DNA from: Paramicrobacterium sp051513965
GTDB taxonomy: Bacteria; Actinomycetota; Actinomycetes; Actinomycetales; Microbacteriaceae
Direction of reading: 5' to 3'
NCBI RefSeq assembly: GCF_051513965.1
Contig: NZ_CP195847.1
Location: 992,001 to 1,056,000, forward strand
DNA: 64,000 nt
The notes beneath the pieces were generated by a model that saw only the letters and a program-made list of their open reading frames with translations, made no database searches and was not told the DNA's origin. How positions within the stretch are numbered: position 1 is the stretch's first letter; every line of letters starts with the position of its first letter. Made by a program: the position numbers and the translations under genes. Below, one piece after another: positions 15,024 to 22,721 of the stretch.

Positions 15024-15257
15024 TCAGATCAGCGAACCCCCGGAATCGAAGCCCTTGGGGTAGATGTGCCCCTCGTGGGACGGCGGATGCTCCCGAAGCT
15101 GCCGCATCGCCTTGTACGGCTGACCATCCGTGGGCGTCGCGGCGGGTAGCCAGTCGGGCAGAAGCCCAGGCTGGTGTGTTGACGCATGATCCGAATGAGG
15201 ATCCTGCGTGTGATCCGATGTCTGTGACCGGCGAACCGGCTCCTCTGCCGTGCTCAT
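15024..15257 (-). CDS. small hypothetical protein
   Basis: A 77-residue protein. The first 35 residues are polar and His/Asp/Ser/Thr-rich and probably disordered (HTQDPHSDHASTHQPG); the second half, LLPDWLPAATPTDGQPYKAM and REHPPSHEGHIYPKG, looks structured and conserved in style. ATG 15257 is preceded at 6 nt by TACGGT and also by GAGAG, so it may be leaderless. I do not recognise the family. It converges with tetR (10 bp gap) and lies downstream of nothing else on its strand. Confidence 0.6.
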   Translation of the reverse strand: MSTAEEPVRRSQTSDHTQDPHSDHASTHQPGLLPDWLPAATPTDGQPYKAMRQLREHPPSHEGHIYPKGFDSGGSLI

Positions 15258-15263
15258 GCTCTC

Positions 15264-15269
15264 ACCGTA
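15264..15269 (-). promoter_or_regulatory. -10 element TACGGT
   Basis: TACGGT on the minus strand lies 6 nt before ATG 15257, the leaderless spacing seen repeatedly in this window. Confidence 0.4.
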
Positions 15270-15329
15270 CCCCCGTCCTGGCGCGGCGGCAACGGTCTCA
15301 TCGCGGGTCATAGCGAACTCCCGCACGGT

Positions 15330-16463
15330 TCAAAGAAACGCCGAGGAGAGAGAGTGCACGGCGGCGGCGACCGCATCCGCGGCGGCAACTCCGTGCTGCG
15401 GCTCGGCGGAGGGCGGAAAGGTAAAGCGCACGCTCGTCTGAGCCGTGGGGCCGTCGATGCCGATCGCGGTGAGAACGTGCGACGGTTCGTCGCTGCCAGC
15501 CGCACAGGCAGAGCCGGAGGATGCCGTCACGCCACGCCGCTCCAGTTCGAGAAGCACAGCCTCGCCGCTCGTCGCGCTGAAGCAGAACGATGCGTGGTTT
15601 GGCAGGCGAGACGTCGCACTCCCGGTGAGAAAGGCCCCGGGGGCGTCGGCGAGAACGCGGGCGATGAACGCGTCGCGCACCAGGGCCGCACGCACGGCGG
15701 CATCCTGGCGCTCGTTCTCGGCAAGCTCGAGCGCCGTCGCAAGAGCGACGGCGAAGGCGACGTTCTCGGTACCCGAGCGGCGGCCGCGCTCCTGCCCTCC
15801 GCCGTGGATGATGGGCTCAACCGGCACGCGCCCGCGAATCGCTGCGACCCCGATCCCCTTCGGCGCACCGACTTTGTGGCCCGCGAGGGACACGGCGTCC
15901 GCCCCGAGGCCTGCGAGAGGCAGCCAACCCGCCGCCTGCACGCAGTCGGAGTGAAACGGGATGCCGTGTTCGCGCGCGACCGCGGAGAGCGCGACGATGT
16001 CGGCGATCGTTCCGATCTCGTTGTTCGCGTAGGCGAGGCTCACGAGAGCGGTGTCGTCGCGGATCGCACGCCGGAGCGACTCCTGGGTGACGGACCCGTC
16101 GGCCCCGACGTCGACGTAGGTGACCTCGAAGCCGTGCACGCGAGACAGGAAGTCTGCGGAGGCCAGCACCGCTTCGTGCTCGATGGGAGAGGTCACGAGG
16201 TGCCGACCGCGGGACGAGCCGAGGGCGATGCCGATCACGGCGAGATTGTCGGCCTCGGTTCCGCCGCTCGTGAACGAGACGTCGCCCGTGCGCATCCCGA
16301 TCACTGCGGCAACGCGGGCTCGTGCGTCCTCCAGTGCTTCGGCCGCGCGCTCGCCGATCCTGTGGTGGCTGGACGGGTTGCCGAAGTCTCCCGTGAGGTA
16401 CGGCCAGGCAGCTTCGAGCGCCTCGCGCCGCACGGGAGCGGTGGCTGCCGTGTCGAGGTACAC
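15330..16463 (-). CDS. cysteine desulfurase (NifS/IscS-like) of the nad operon
   Basis: A 377-residue class-V aminotransferase-fold enzyme that removes sulfur from cysteine. It shows NANNEIG-type loop AYANNEIGT near residue 146, the PLP lysine Lys197 in LAGHKVGAPKG, and the catalytic Cys320 in SSGSACAAGS, followed by SVRFTF. It is the last gene of nrtR-nadA-nadB-nadC and starts 1 nt after nadC. NadA needs a [4Fe-4S] cluster, so this desulfurase probably supplies its sulfur; the same pairing is known from nifS next to nadB in Bacillus. A general IscS or SUF role is less likely, as no scaffold gene is adjacent. Confidence 0.9.
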   Translation of the reverse strand: MYLDTAATAPVRREALEAAWPYLTGDFGNPSSHHRIGERAAEALEDARARVAAVIGMRTGDVSFTSGGTEADNLAVIGIALGSSRGRHLVTSPIEHEAVLASADFLSRVHGFEVTYVDVGADGSVTQESLRRAIRDDTALVSLAYANNEIGTIADIVALSAVAREHGIPFHSDCVQAAGWLPLAGLGADAVSLAGHKVGAPKGIGVAAIRGRVPVEPIIHGGGQERGRRSGTENVAFAVALATALELAENERQDAAVRAALVRDAFIARVLADAPGAFLTGSATSRLPNHASFCFSATSGEAVLLELERRGVTASSGSACAAGSDEPSHVLTAIGIDGPTAQTSVRFTFPPSAEPQHGVAAADAVAAAVHSLSSAFL

Positions 16464-16464
16464 G

Positions 16465-17322
16465 TCAGGCCCCCTCGATCACGACGTCGAGCCCGAGATC
16501 CAGCGCGCGGACGCTGTGGGTCAGCGCGCCCGATGAGATCACGTCGACCCCGGTCTCAGCGATCGCGCGCACGGTGTCGAGTGTGACGTTTCCGCTCGCC
16601 TCCACGATGGCTCGGTCGGCCACGATCGCCACGCCCTGACGCAGCTCGTCGAGCGAGAAGTTGTCGAGCATGATGACATCGACGCCGCCCGCGAGCACGG
16701 GCTCGATCTGGTCGAGCCGATCGACCTCGACCTCGATCGTGGTCGTGTGGCTGAGGCGGCCACGTGCCTGCGCTATCGCGTCGGTCACGGAGACACCGGC
16801 AGCCGTCAGAACGGCGAGGTGATTGTCCTTCGCCATGACGGCATCCGAGAGGCTGAACCGATGATTGCGACCGCCGCCCGAGCGTACGGCATGGCGTTCG
16901 AGTGCGCGGAGTCCCGGCGTCGTCTTGCGCGTGTCGGCGATGTGCGTGGCCGTGCCGGCGACGGCATCCACGAATGCACGCGTGAGCGTGGCGATTCCCG
17001 ACATGCGCTGACAGAAGTTGAGGCCGATGCGCTCCGCGCGCAGCAGCGCTCGCGCCGGCCCCGTCACGGTCGCGAGGACCGACCCCGCCTCGAATCGTGC
17101 GCCGTCATCGACGTGCAGAGTCGTCGCCGTTGCCACATTCGTCAGTCGAAACGCAGCGGCGAAGACGTCGCCACCGGAGAAGACCCCCGGCTCACGAGCG
17201 CTGAGCGTGGCCGTGGCTGTCGCGTCCGCGGGAAGGAAAGCCTCGCTGGTGATGTCGCCCCACGGGGCATCCTCATCGAGCGCCATCTGGACGACGCGAT
17301 CGATCTGTGCCTGGCTCAGCAT
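16465..17322 (-). CDS. nadC: nicotinate-nucleotide pyrophosphorylase (quinolinate phosphoribosyltransferase)
   Basis: A 285-residue enzyme converting quinolinate and PRPP to nicotinate mononucleotide. Visible features are EDAPWGDITSEAF at the N terminus, FCQRMSGIATLTRAFVD, the TRKTTPGLRALERHAVRSGGG substrate loop (read as ADTRKTTPG and HAVRSGGGRNHR), MAKDNHL, and VDVIMLDNFS with LDTVRAIAETGVDVISSGALTHS. ATG 17322 lies inside the last codons of nadB (7-bp overlap), so the two are translationally coupled. Confidence 0.95.
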   Translation of the reverse strand: MLSQAQIDRVVQMALDEDAPWGDITSEAFLPADATATATLSAREPGVFSGGDVFAAAFRLTNVATATTLHVDDGARFEAGSVLATVTGPARALLRAERIGLNFCQRMSGIATLTRAFVDAVAGTATHIADTRKTTPGLRALERHAVRSGGGRNHRFSLSDAVMAKDNHLAVLTAAGVSVTDAIAQARGRLSHTTTIEVEVDRLDQIEPVLAGGVDVIMLDNFSLDELRQGVAIVADRAIVEASGNVTLDTVRAIAETGVDVISSGALTHSVRALDLGLDVVIEGA

Positions 17323-18824
17323 GCGAGAGCCTCCTCATCGGATTCGGTGGTGGACGCGGAGCGCGCGTACGCGTCATCCGCGTGCGGATAGTCGAGTCGG
17401 GTGTGCGCGCCTCGGCTCTCGCGGCGGGCGAGCGCCTGCCGCGCAATGACGCGGGCGAGAAGCAGCAGATTGCGGTTCTCGAGCGCATCGCGCCCGGAAG
17501 CGACGCCACGGGGGCCGCGCTCCCAGCGCTCGATCTCGTCGAACGCTGCGGTGAGAGTGCGCTCGCTTCGTTCGAGGCCGAGGGATGCCCACGCGCAGCG
17601 CTGCAGCTCGTCGCGGGAGAACTCCGGCGCGACGGGGAGCTCTGGCGGTGAGTTGAGCGAGCGATGCCGCCGGATGCCGCTGCCGGGGAGCGCTTCAGCG
17701 ACACGTGCGGCGAAGACCGCCCCCTCGAGCAGGGAGTTCGAGGCGAGCCGGTTGGCTCCGTGAACTCCCGTCCGCGCGGTCTCACCCACGGCGAAGAGGC
17801 CGTCGATCGTCGTGCGGCCGTCGAGATCGGTCGCGATGCCTCCCATCCAGTAGTGGGCTGCGGGAGAGACAGGCACGGGCTCGCGTGTCCAGTCGAAGCC
17901 CGCGTCGCGCACAGACCGCGAGATGGTGGGGAAGCACCGCGTCAGCTGAGGGACTGCGGTCGCGTCGAGCAGGGCGGGGCGCCCGCCCTGGCGCGCCATT
18001 GTGCGTGCGAGTGCGAGGGCGACGATGCTTCGGGGCGCAAGCTCGGCGCGGGGGTCGACCTCGGTCATGAAGCGTCGCCCCGACTCGTCGAGCAGAACGG
18101 CGCCAGCGCCGCGCAGGGCCTCCGAGATGAGGAAGCCCGTGGTCGCGAGTGTGGTCGGGTGGAACTGGTAGAACTCTGCATCCGAGACGACTGCTCCCGC
18201 GCGGAGAGCCGCGGCGACACCGTCACCGGTGGCTCCGGGCGGATTCGTCGTGTGCGGGTAGAGGTGACCAGCGCCGCCGGTCGCGAGCACGACGGCGTCA
18301 GCCGCCTGCCTGATGAGACCGTCCGCGGTGAGCAGGTCGGCGCCCACGACGGAACGGTCGACGACGAGATCGACGAGCATCGCGGACTCGACGACGTGGA
18401 TGCCACGCTCGCGCACACGTTCCGTGAGGGCCGCGATGATCGCCGCTCCGGTCGCGTCGCCCCCAGCGTGGAGAACGCGGGACGCCGAGTGGGCCGCCTC
18501 CAGGCCACGTGACCAGGAGCCTCCTTCTCGGTCGAAGTCGACGCCGAGCGACACAAGGTCGTCGATCGCGCCTGGCCCTCCGTCACAGAGCACGCGCACA
18601 GCGTCCTCGGCGCACAGTTCGTCGCCTGCGCGGATCGTGTCGATCATGTGCGAGGTCGTGCTGTCGTCGGGAGTGAGCGCTGCCGCGATGCCGCCCTGCG
18701 CTCGGCGCGTGCTTCCGTCGCCGAGGGCACCCTTCGTGACGATCGTCACCTCGTGTTTCGAGGCAGCCTGCAGCGCTGTCATCAGCCCAGCGATTCCGGA
18801 GCCGACGATGAGAATCCGGCTCAC
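17316..18824 (-). CDS. nadB: L-aspartate oxidase
   Basis: A 502-residue flavoenzyme of the succinate-dehydrogenase/fumarate-reductase family that oxidises aspartate to iminoaspartate. The FAD motif GSGIAGLMTALQA is at the N terminus, followed by STRRAQGGIAAAL, YQFHPTTL, GGIATDLDGRTTI and GLFAVGETARTGVHGANRLASNSLLEG (read in two overlapping parts). GTG 18824 begins 2 nt after the nadA stop, so an operon is clear. It overlaps nadC by 7 bp. Confidence 0.95.
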   Translation of the reverse strand: MSRILIVGSGIAGLMTALQAASKHEVTIVTKGALGDGSTRRAQGGIAAALTPDDSTTSHMIDTIRAGDELCAEDAVRVLCDGGPGAIDDLVSLGVDFDREGGSWSRGLEAAHSASRVLHAGGDATGAAIIAALTERVRERGIHVVESAMLVDLVVDRSVVGADLLTADGLIRQAADAVVLATGGAGHLYPHTTNPPGATGDGVAAALRAGAVVSDAEFYQFHPTTLATTGFLISEALRGAGAVLLDESGRRFMTEVDPRAELAPRSIVALALARTMARQGGRPALLDATAVPQLTRCFPTISRSVRDAGFDWTREPVPVSPAAHYWMGGIATDLDGRTTIDGLFAVGETARTGVHGANRLASNSLLEGAVFAARVAEALPGSGIRRHRSLNSPPELPVAPEFSRDELQRCAWASLGLERSERTLTAAFDEIERWERGPRGVASGRDALENRNLLLLARVIARQALARRESRGAHTRLDYPHADDAYARSASTTESDEEALAC

Positions 18825-18826
18825 GC

Positions 18827-20107
18827 TCAGCTCTTCGGCTTCGCGGCGAGCATGCGCTCGAGGGCGACGCGTGCAGGGTCGGCGACGTCTGAGGAGACGG
18901 CGATGCGGTTCACGACCGCTCCCGCGACCAGCTCCTCGAGCACCCAGGCGATGTACCCGGGGTGGATGCGGTACATCGTGGAGCACGGGCAGACCACCGG
19001 ATCGAGACAGAAGATCGTGTGCTGTGGATACTCCGCTGCGAGCCGCTGAACCAGGTTGATCTCGGTGCCGATCGCGAAGGACGACCCGTCAGGGGCCGCG
19101 GCGATGGCCTTGGTGATGTAGTCCGTCGAGCCGTACTCATCCGCGGCATCCACCACCTCCATCGGGCACTCGGGGTGCACGATCACGCGAATGTCCTCAT
19201 ACTCGCGCCGGGCCTTCGCGATCTGCTCCACCGTGAAGCGCTTGTGCACGGAGCAGAAGCCTTGCCACAGGATGACCTCGGCGTCGTTCAGGGTCTTTTC
19301 GCTGTTTCCGCCCATGGGACGCGCCGGGTTCCACAGCGGCATCCGTTCGAGTGAGATGCCCATGTGCTTGGCCGTGTTGCGGCCGAGGTGCTGATCGGGG
19401 AAGAACAGCACCCGCTGCCCGCGTTCAAACGCCCACTCGAGCACGCGCTCCGCGTTGGACGAGGTGCAGACGATTCCTCCGTTGCGACCGCAGAAGCCCT
19501 TGATCGCGGCAGACGAGTTCATGTACGTGACAGGGATGACAGGCACGCGGCCGTCGGCGTCCGGCTCGGTGCCGTACACCTCGCTCAGCTGCTCCCAGCA
19601 CTCCTCGACCTGGTCGATGTTCGCCATATCGGCCATCGAGCATCCCGCGGCGAGGTTCGGCAGGATGACGCGCTGAGTCGGTCCGGAGAGGAGGTCGGCA
19701 GTTTCCGCCATGAAGTGGACGCCGCAGAAGACGATCGCCTCGGCGTCGGTGTGTCGCTTGGCCGCGCTGGCGAGGCTGAACGAGTCTCCGACGTAGTCGG
19801 CGTACTGGACGACCTCATCACGTTGGTAGAAGTGCCCGAGAATCACGACGCGGTCACCCAGGGTCTCCTTCGCGGCGCGGATGCGGCGATCGAGCTCCTC
19901 CGAGGAGGCTTCGCGGTACTCCGTGGGCAGCTCTCCCTGGCGCGGCGCGTCGTCGGGGATGACATCGCTCTCCGATGCGCCGGGGCCGTAGCCGGGGGAG
20001 ACGTCGACGTCCCAGGGTGCTGTCAGCAGGTCGGTGCTGCAGATCGTGTCGGTTGTGTCCTTGGTGATGTCGCGGATTGTGAGGTCGACGGATGCCGTCG
20101 GGGTCAT
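18827..20107 (-). CDS. nadA: quinolinate synthase A
   Basis: A 426-residue [4Fe-4S] enzyme condensing iminoaspartate with dihydroxyacetone phosphate to quinolinate. The three cluster cysteines can be assigned to LAAGCSMAD, GGIVCTSSN and PVVCPCSTMYRIHP. Other landmarks are LGHFYQRDEVVQYADYVGDS and YMNSSAAIKG. About 70 residues precede the conserved core, an extension common in actinobacterial NadA. ATG 20107 has GAAGGAC 8 nt upstream and follows nrtR after 25 bp. Confidence 0.95.
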   Translation of the reverse strand: MTPTASVDLTIRDITKDTTDTICSTDLLTAPWDVDVSPGYGPGASESDVIPDDAPRQGELPTEYREASSEELDRRIRAAKETLGDRVVILGHFYQRDEVVQYADYVGDSFSLASAAKRHTDAEAIVFCGVHFMAETADLLSGPTQRVILPNLAAGCSMADMANIDQVEECWEQLSEVYGTEPDADGRVPVIPVTYMNSSAAIKGFCGRNGGIVCTSSNAERVLEWAFERGQRVLFFPDQHLGRNTAKHMGISLERMPLWNPARPMGGNSEKTLNDAEVILWQGFCSVHKRFTVEQIAKARREYEDIRVIVHPECPMEVVDAADEYGSTDYITKAIAAAPDGSSFAIGTEINLVQRLAAEYPQHTIFCLDPVVCPCSTMYRIHPGYIAWVLEELVAGAVVNRIAVSSDVADPARVALERMLAAKPKS

Positions 20108-20132
20108 GGGGTGTCCTTCGGGTGTCGGTGCG

Positions 20133-20810
20133 TCAGCGACCGGTGAGGGGGCCGTTGTCTGCGAGTTCGATGGAATGGTTGTGTCGATAGAGGCGTGCGG
20201 GGCGATGTCGACCGCCGGTGCGAAACTCGTCTGTCGGCACGACCTCGCCCGTCGATTCGACCTGTCGGCGAAAATTCGCGGGGTCAAGGCGGCGCTCAAG
20301 TACAGCCTCGTGAACTTCGCGCAGGTCTGAGAGCGTGAACGTCTCGCCGAGCAACGCGGTCGCGATGCGCGAGTACTCCATCTTGTTGCGGAGCCTCCAG
20401 AGCGCGTACTCGACGATCTGGCTGTGATCGAACGCCAGCTCGGGCAGGCTGTCGGCCAGGAACCAGCGAACGTTCTCGGTCTCGACGCCCTCGCTCGCCA
20501 CATCGGGTCGAACAAGTGCCCAGTAGACGATCGACACGGTGCGGTCCTCTGAGCGATCCGGCCGCCCGAAGGCATACAGCTGCTCGAGGTAGCGCGGCGT
20601 CAGATGTGTCGTCTCGTGGAGGTTGCGGCGGGCGGAAGCCGCGAGGTCCTCGGTGGTGCCGAGGGGGCCGCCCGGGAGCGCCCAGAGTCCCTTGTGGGGT
20701 GAACGGACCCGGCGCACGAGCGGAAGCCAGAGCACGGGATGCCGCGTCTCGGGGTGCGGCCGGAGGGCGAAGATCACCGTCGAGACGGCGAGCGTGATCG
20801 ATGATGGCAT
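20133..20810 (-). CDS. nrtR: Nudix-related transcriptional regulator NrtR
   Basis: A 225-residue protein with an N-terminal Nudix-like domain and a C-terminal winged helix, first gene of the NAD operon. The Nudix box GGPLGTTEDLAASARR-NLHETTHL keeps the first Gly and Glu but reads R-N-L-H-E-T-T-H-L instead of R-E-U-x-E-E-x-G-U, so catalytic acids are lost. This is the hallmark of NrtR, which senses NAD-related ligands such as ADP-ribose and represses NAD genes. The winged helix spans about 150-225 (TFTLSDLREVHEAVL, NFRRQVESTG, GRHRPARLYR). ATG 20810 has GGAGGTG upstream. Confidence 0.87.
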   Translation of the reverse strand: MPSSITLAVSTVIFALRPHPETRHPVLWLPLVRRVRSPHKGLWALPGGPLGTTEDLAASARRNLHETTHLTPRYLEQLYAFGRPDRSEDRTVSIVYWALVRPDVASEGVETENVRWFLADSLPELAFDHSQIVEYALWRLRNKMEYSRIATALLGETFTLSDLREVHEAVLERRLDPANFRRQVESTGEVVPTDEFRTGGRHRPARLYRHNHSIELADNGPLTGR

Positions 20811-20820
20811 CGCACCTCCA

Positions 20821-20837
20821 GTTAAAGTCAAACTAAC
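20821..20837. promoter_or_regulatory. candidate NrtR operator
   Basis: GTTA (20821-20824) and TAAC (20834-20837) flank an AT-rich centre directly upstream of the nrtR ribosome-binding site, in a stretch much richer in A/T than its surroundings. Position and dyad suit an autoregulatory NrtR site controlling the whole nad operon. I cannot compare it to the known motif here. Confidence 0.4.
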
Positions 20838-20952
20838 CTTTACTCCTGAAAAACCATCTTAGTGTCAGAGCGACCCGAAGTAAACGCGAGACTTCCTGTG
20901 TGACATTCCCGTGTCGAGGGGGCAGAGCCTTCGTGAATGCGGCGCCGCCAGG

Positions 20953-20958
20953 TATGCT
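20953..20958 (+). promoter_or_regulatory. -10 element TATGCT of the gcv operon
   Basis: TATGCT lies about 32 nt before the first P1 base of the glycine riboswitch; TTCGTG (20930-20935) is a weak -35 at 17-bp spacing. Confidence 0.5.
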
Positions 20959-20990
20959 GAGCGTGCAACCGAATATCGGGCCGCACGCGC

Positions 20991-21160
20991 GATGCGGGAG
21001 AGCTCGGAACCCCGAGCACCGAAGGAGCAAGCCTCCCCGCCAATCTCTCAGGTCCCATACCGCATCGATCTGGCCACTCTGAAAAGCGGAGCCACGGCTC
21101 CCGCCCATGGTGAAAGTCGCGCATGCGCGGCGAAGCTCTCAGGCCTACGACAGAGGGGGA
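20991..21160 (+). promoter_or_regulatory. tandem glycine riboswitch
   Basis: Two aptamers lie in series upstream of gcvT. Aptamer 1 (20991-21066) is closed by a perfect 7-bp P1, GATGCGG (20991-20997) with CCGCATC (21060-21066). It contains GGGAGAG, ACCGAAGGAGCAA and AATCTCTCAGG. Aptamer 2 (about 21073-21160) contains CTCTGAAAAGCGGAG, GGTGAAAGTCG, GGCGAAGCTCTCAGG and ACGACAGAGGGGGAG. These are the conserved strings of the family. Glycine binding normally turns these genes on. The roughly 50 nt to GTG 21208 contain no obvious terminator, so control may be translational. Confidence 0.93.
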
Positions 21161-21207
21161 GTTCCCACACCATCGCACGCTGTGCGCACGGCGACATTGG
21201 AGAACTC

Positions 21208-22341
21208 GTGCCTGATCAAGACAAGAACACCCCGACCGCGGATCGGCTGCGCCGCAGTCCGCTTCACGCCGTCCACTCCGATCTCGGTGCCACCTTCACC
21301 GATTTCGCCGGGTGGGAGATGCCGGTGCGCTATTCGAGCGACCTCGCTGAGCACAAGGCTGTGCGCGAGGCGGCCGGAATCTTCGATATCTCGCACATGG
21401 CCGAGTTCACCGTCACTGGCACGGACGCCGGAGCGTTTCTCGATTACGCTCTCGCCGGTCGGCTCTCGGCGCTCGCCGTCGGTCGGGCGAAGTACTCGCT
21501 CCTGCTCACCGAGCAGGGCGGAGTCATCGACGACGTGATCGTGTACCGCCTCGAGGACGCCGAGTACCTCATCATCTCCAACGCGGGCAACAGGGATGCC
21601 GTGGCGACGGCGTTCGCCGAGCGGGCGACCGACTTCGAAGCGACCGTCACCGACGTGAGCGACAACTACGGCCTCATCGCCGTCCAGGGCCCGCGCGCCG
21701 AGGAGATCCTCGCCGCGACCGACGGAATAGACGATCTCAGCGCACCCTGGAGCGAACAGAAGTACTTCGCGTGGGCGACTGCGACCTGGAAGGGCTCGCG
21801 GCTGCTGCTCGCGCGCACCGGCTACACGGGCGAAGACGGCTTCGAGCTGCTCGTTCCCGCAAAGGATGCCGTGGCGCTCTGGTCCGCCGTCACCGTGGCG
21901 GGCGAGCCTCACGGCATCGTCCCCGCCGGCCTCGCTGCGCGTGACTCTCTGCGCCTCGAAGCCGGAATGCCGCTCTACGGGCACGAGCTGACCCGCGACA
22001 CGAAGCCCGCGCAGGCCGGGCTCGGCCGTGTCGTCGTCACCGCGAAGGAGAACTTCGTGGGCAAGGGCGCCGTCGACCCCGAGGAGGGGGCCCGCGTGCT
22101 CGTCGGCCTCGTCGCCGAGGGGCGTCGCGCCGGTCGCGCCGGTTACGCCGTTCTCGCGGGCGATGCCGAGGTCGGCACGGTGACCAGTGGCATCCTCTCG
22201 CCTACGCTTGGGCACCCGATCGCGATGGCCTTCGTAGACCCGTCGCAGGCGGAGCCCGGAACCGAACTCGACATCGAGGTGCGCGGCAAGCGCATCGCAA
22301 CCACAGTGACCACCCTGCCTTTCTACTCACGGAAGAAGTGA
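21208..22341 (+). CDS. gcvT: glycine cleavage system T protein (aminomethyltransferase)
   Basis: A 377-residue tetrahydrofolate-dependent enzyme that releases ammonia and forms 5,10-methylene-THF from the aminomethyl group on GcvH. Landmarks are SPLHAVHSDLGATFTDFAGWEMPV, the FDISHMAEF segment, QGPRAEEIL, the LLLARTGYTGEDGFELL loop and GLAARDSLRLEAGMPLYGHEL. I chose GTG 21208, with TTGGAG about 8 nt upstream. It is first in gcvT-gcvH-gcvP under the glycine riboswitch; gcvH follows with the stop nearly abutting. Confidence 0.95.
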   Translation: MPDQDKNTPTADRLRRSPLHAVHSDLGATFTDFAGWEMPVRYSSDLAEHKAVREAAGIFDISHMAEFTVTGTDAGAFLDYALAGRLSALAVGRAKYSLLLTEQGGVIDDVIVYRLEDAEYLIISNAGNRDAVATAFAERATDFEATVTDVSDNYGLIAVQGPRAEEILAATDGIDDLSAPWSEQKYFAWATATWKGSRLLLARTGYTGEDGFELLVPAKDAVALWSAVTVAGEPHGIVPAGLAARDSLRLEAGMPLYGHELTRDTKPAQAGLGRVVVTAKENFVGKGAVDPEEGARVLVGLVAEGRRAGRAGYAVLAGDAEVGTVTSGILSPTLGHPIAMAFVDPSQAEPGTELDIEVRGKRIATTVTTLPFYSRKK

Positions 22342-22346
22342 ACGAC

Positions 22347-22721
22347 ATGACCGACACCAGCGCACTGTCCTATACCGAAGAGCACGAGTGGCTCCGCATC
22401 GACGGCTCCTCCGTGACCGTCGGCATCACCGAGTTCGCCGCGGATAAGCTCGGCGACGTCGTCTTCGTCGAACTCCCCGCGGTGGGCGACGAGGTCGAGG
22501 CCGGCACCGTCGTCGGCGAGATCGAGTCGACGAAGTCCGTCGGCGAGCTTTACGCACCCGTCACGGGAACGGTCACCGCCGTGAACGACGCGGTGGTCGA
22601 TGACCCGTCGCTCGTGAACTCCAGCCCGTTCGACGAGGGGTGGATGCTGACGATCGAGGCCCCCGAGCTGCCCGAAGGCCTGCTCGACGAAGCCGCATAC
22701 ACGAAGCTGGTGAGCGAGTGA
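22347..22721 (+). CDS. gcvH: glycine cleavage system H protein
   Basis: A 124-residue lipoyl carrier that shuttles the aminomethyl intermediate between the P, T and L proteins. The lipoylated Lys63 lies in GEIESTKSVGELYAP and the N-terminal SYTEEHEWLR is typical. ATG 22347 is chosen; a GTG at 22338 overlapping the gcvT stop would add three residues. Its stop overlaps the GTG of gcvP. Confidence 0.95.
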   Translation: MTDTSALSYTEEHEWLRIDGSSVTVGITEFAADKLGDVVFVELPAVGDEVEAGTVVGEIESTKSVGELYAPVTGTVTAVNDAVVDDPSLVNSSPFDEGWMLTIEAPELPEGLLDEAAYTKLVSE

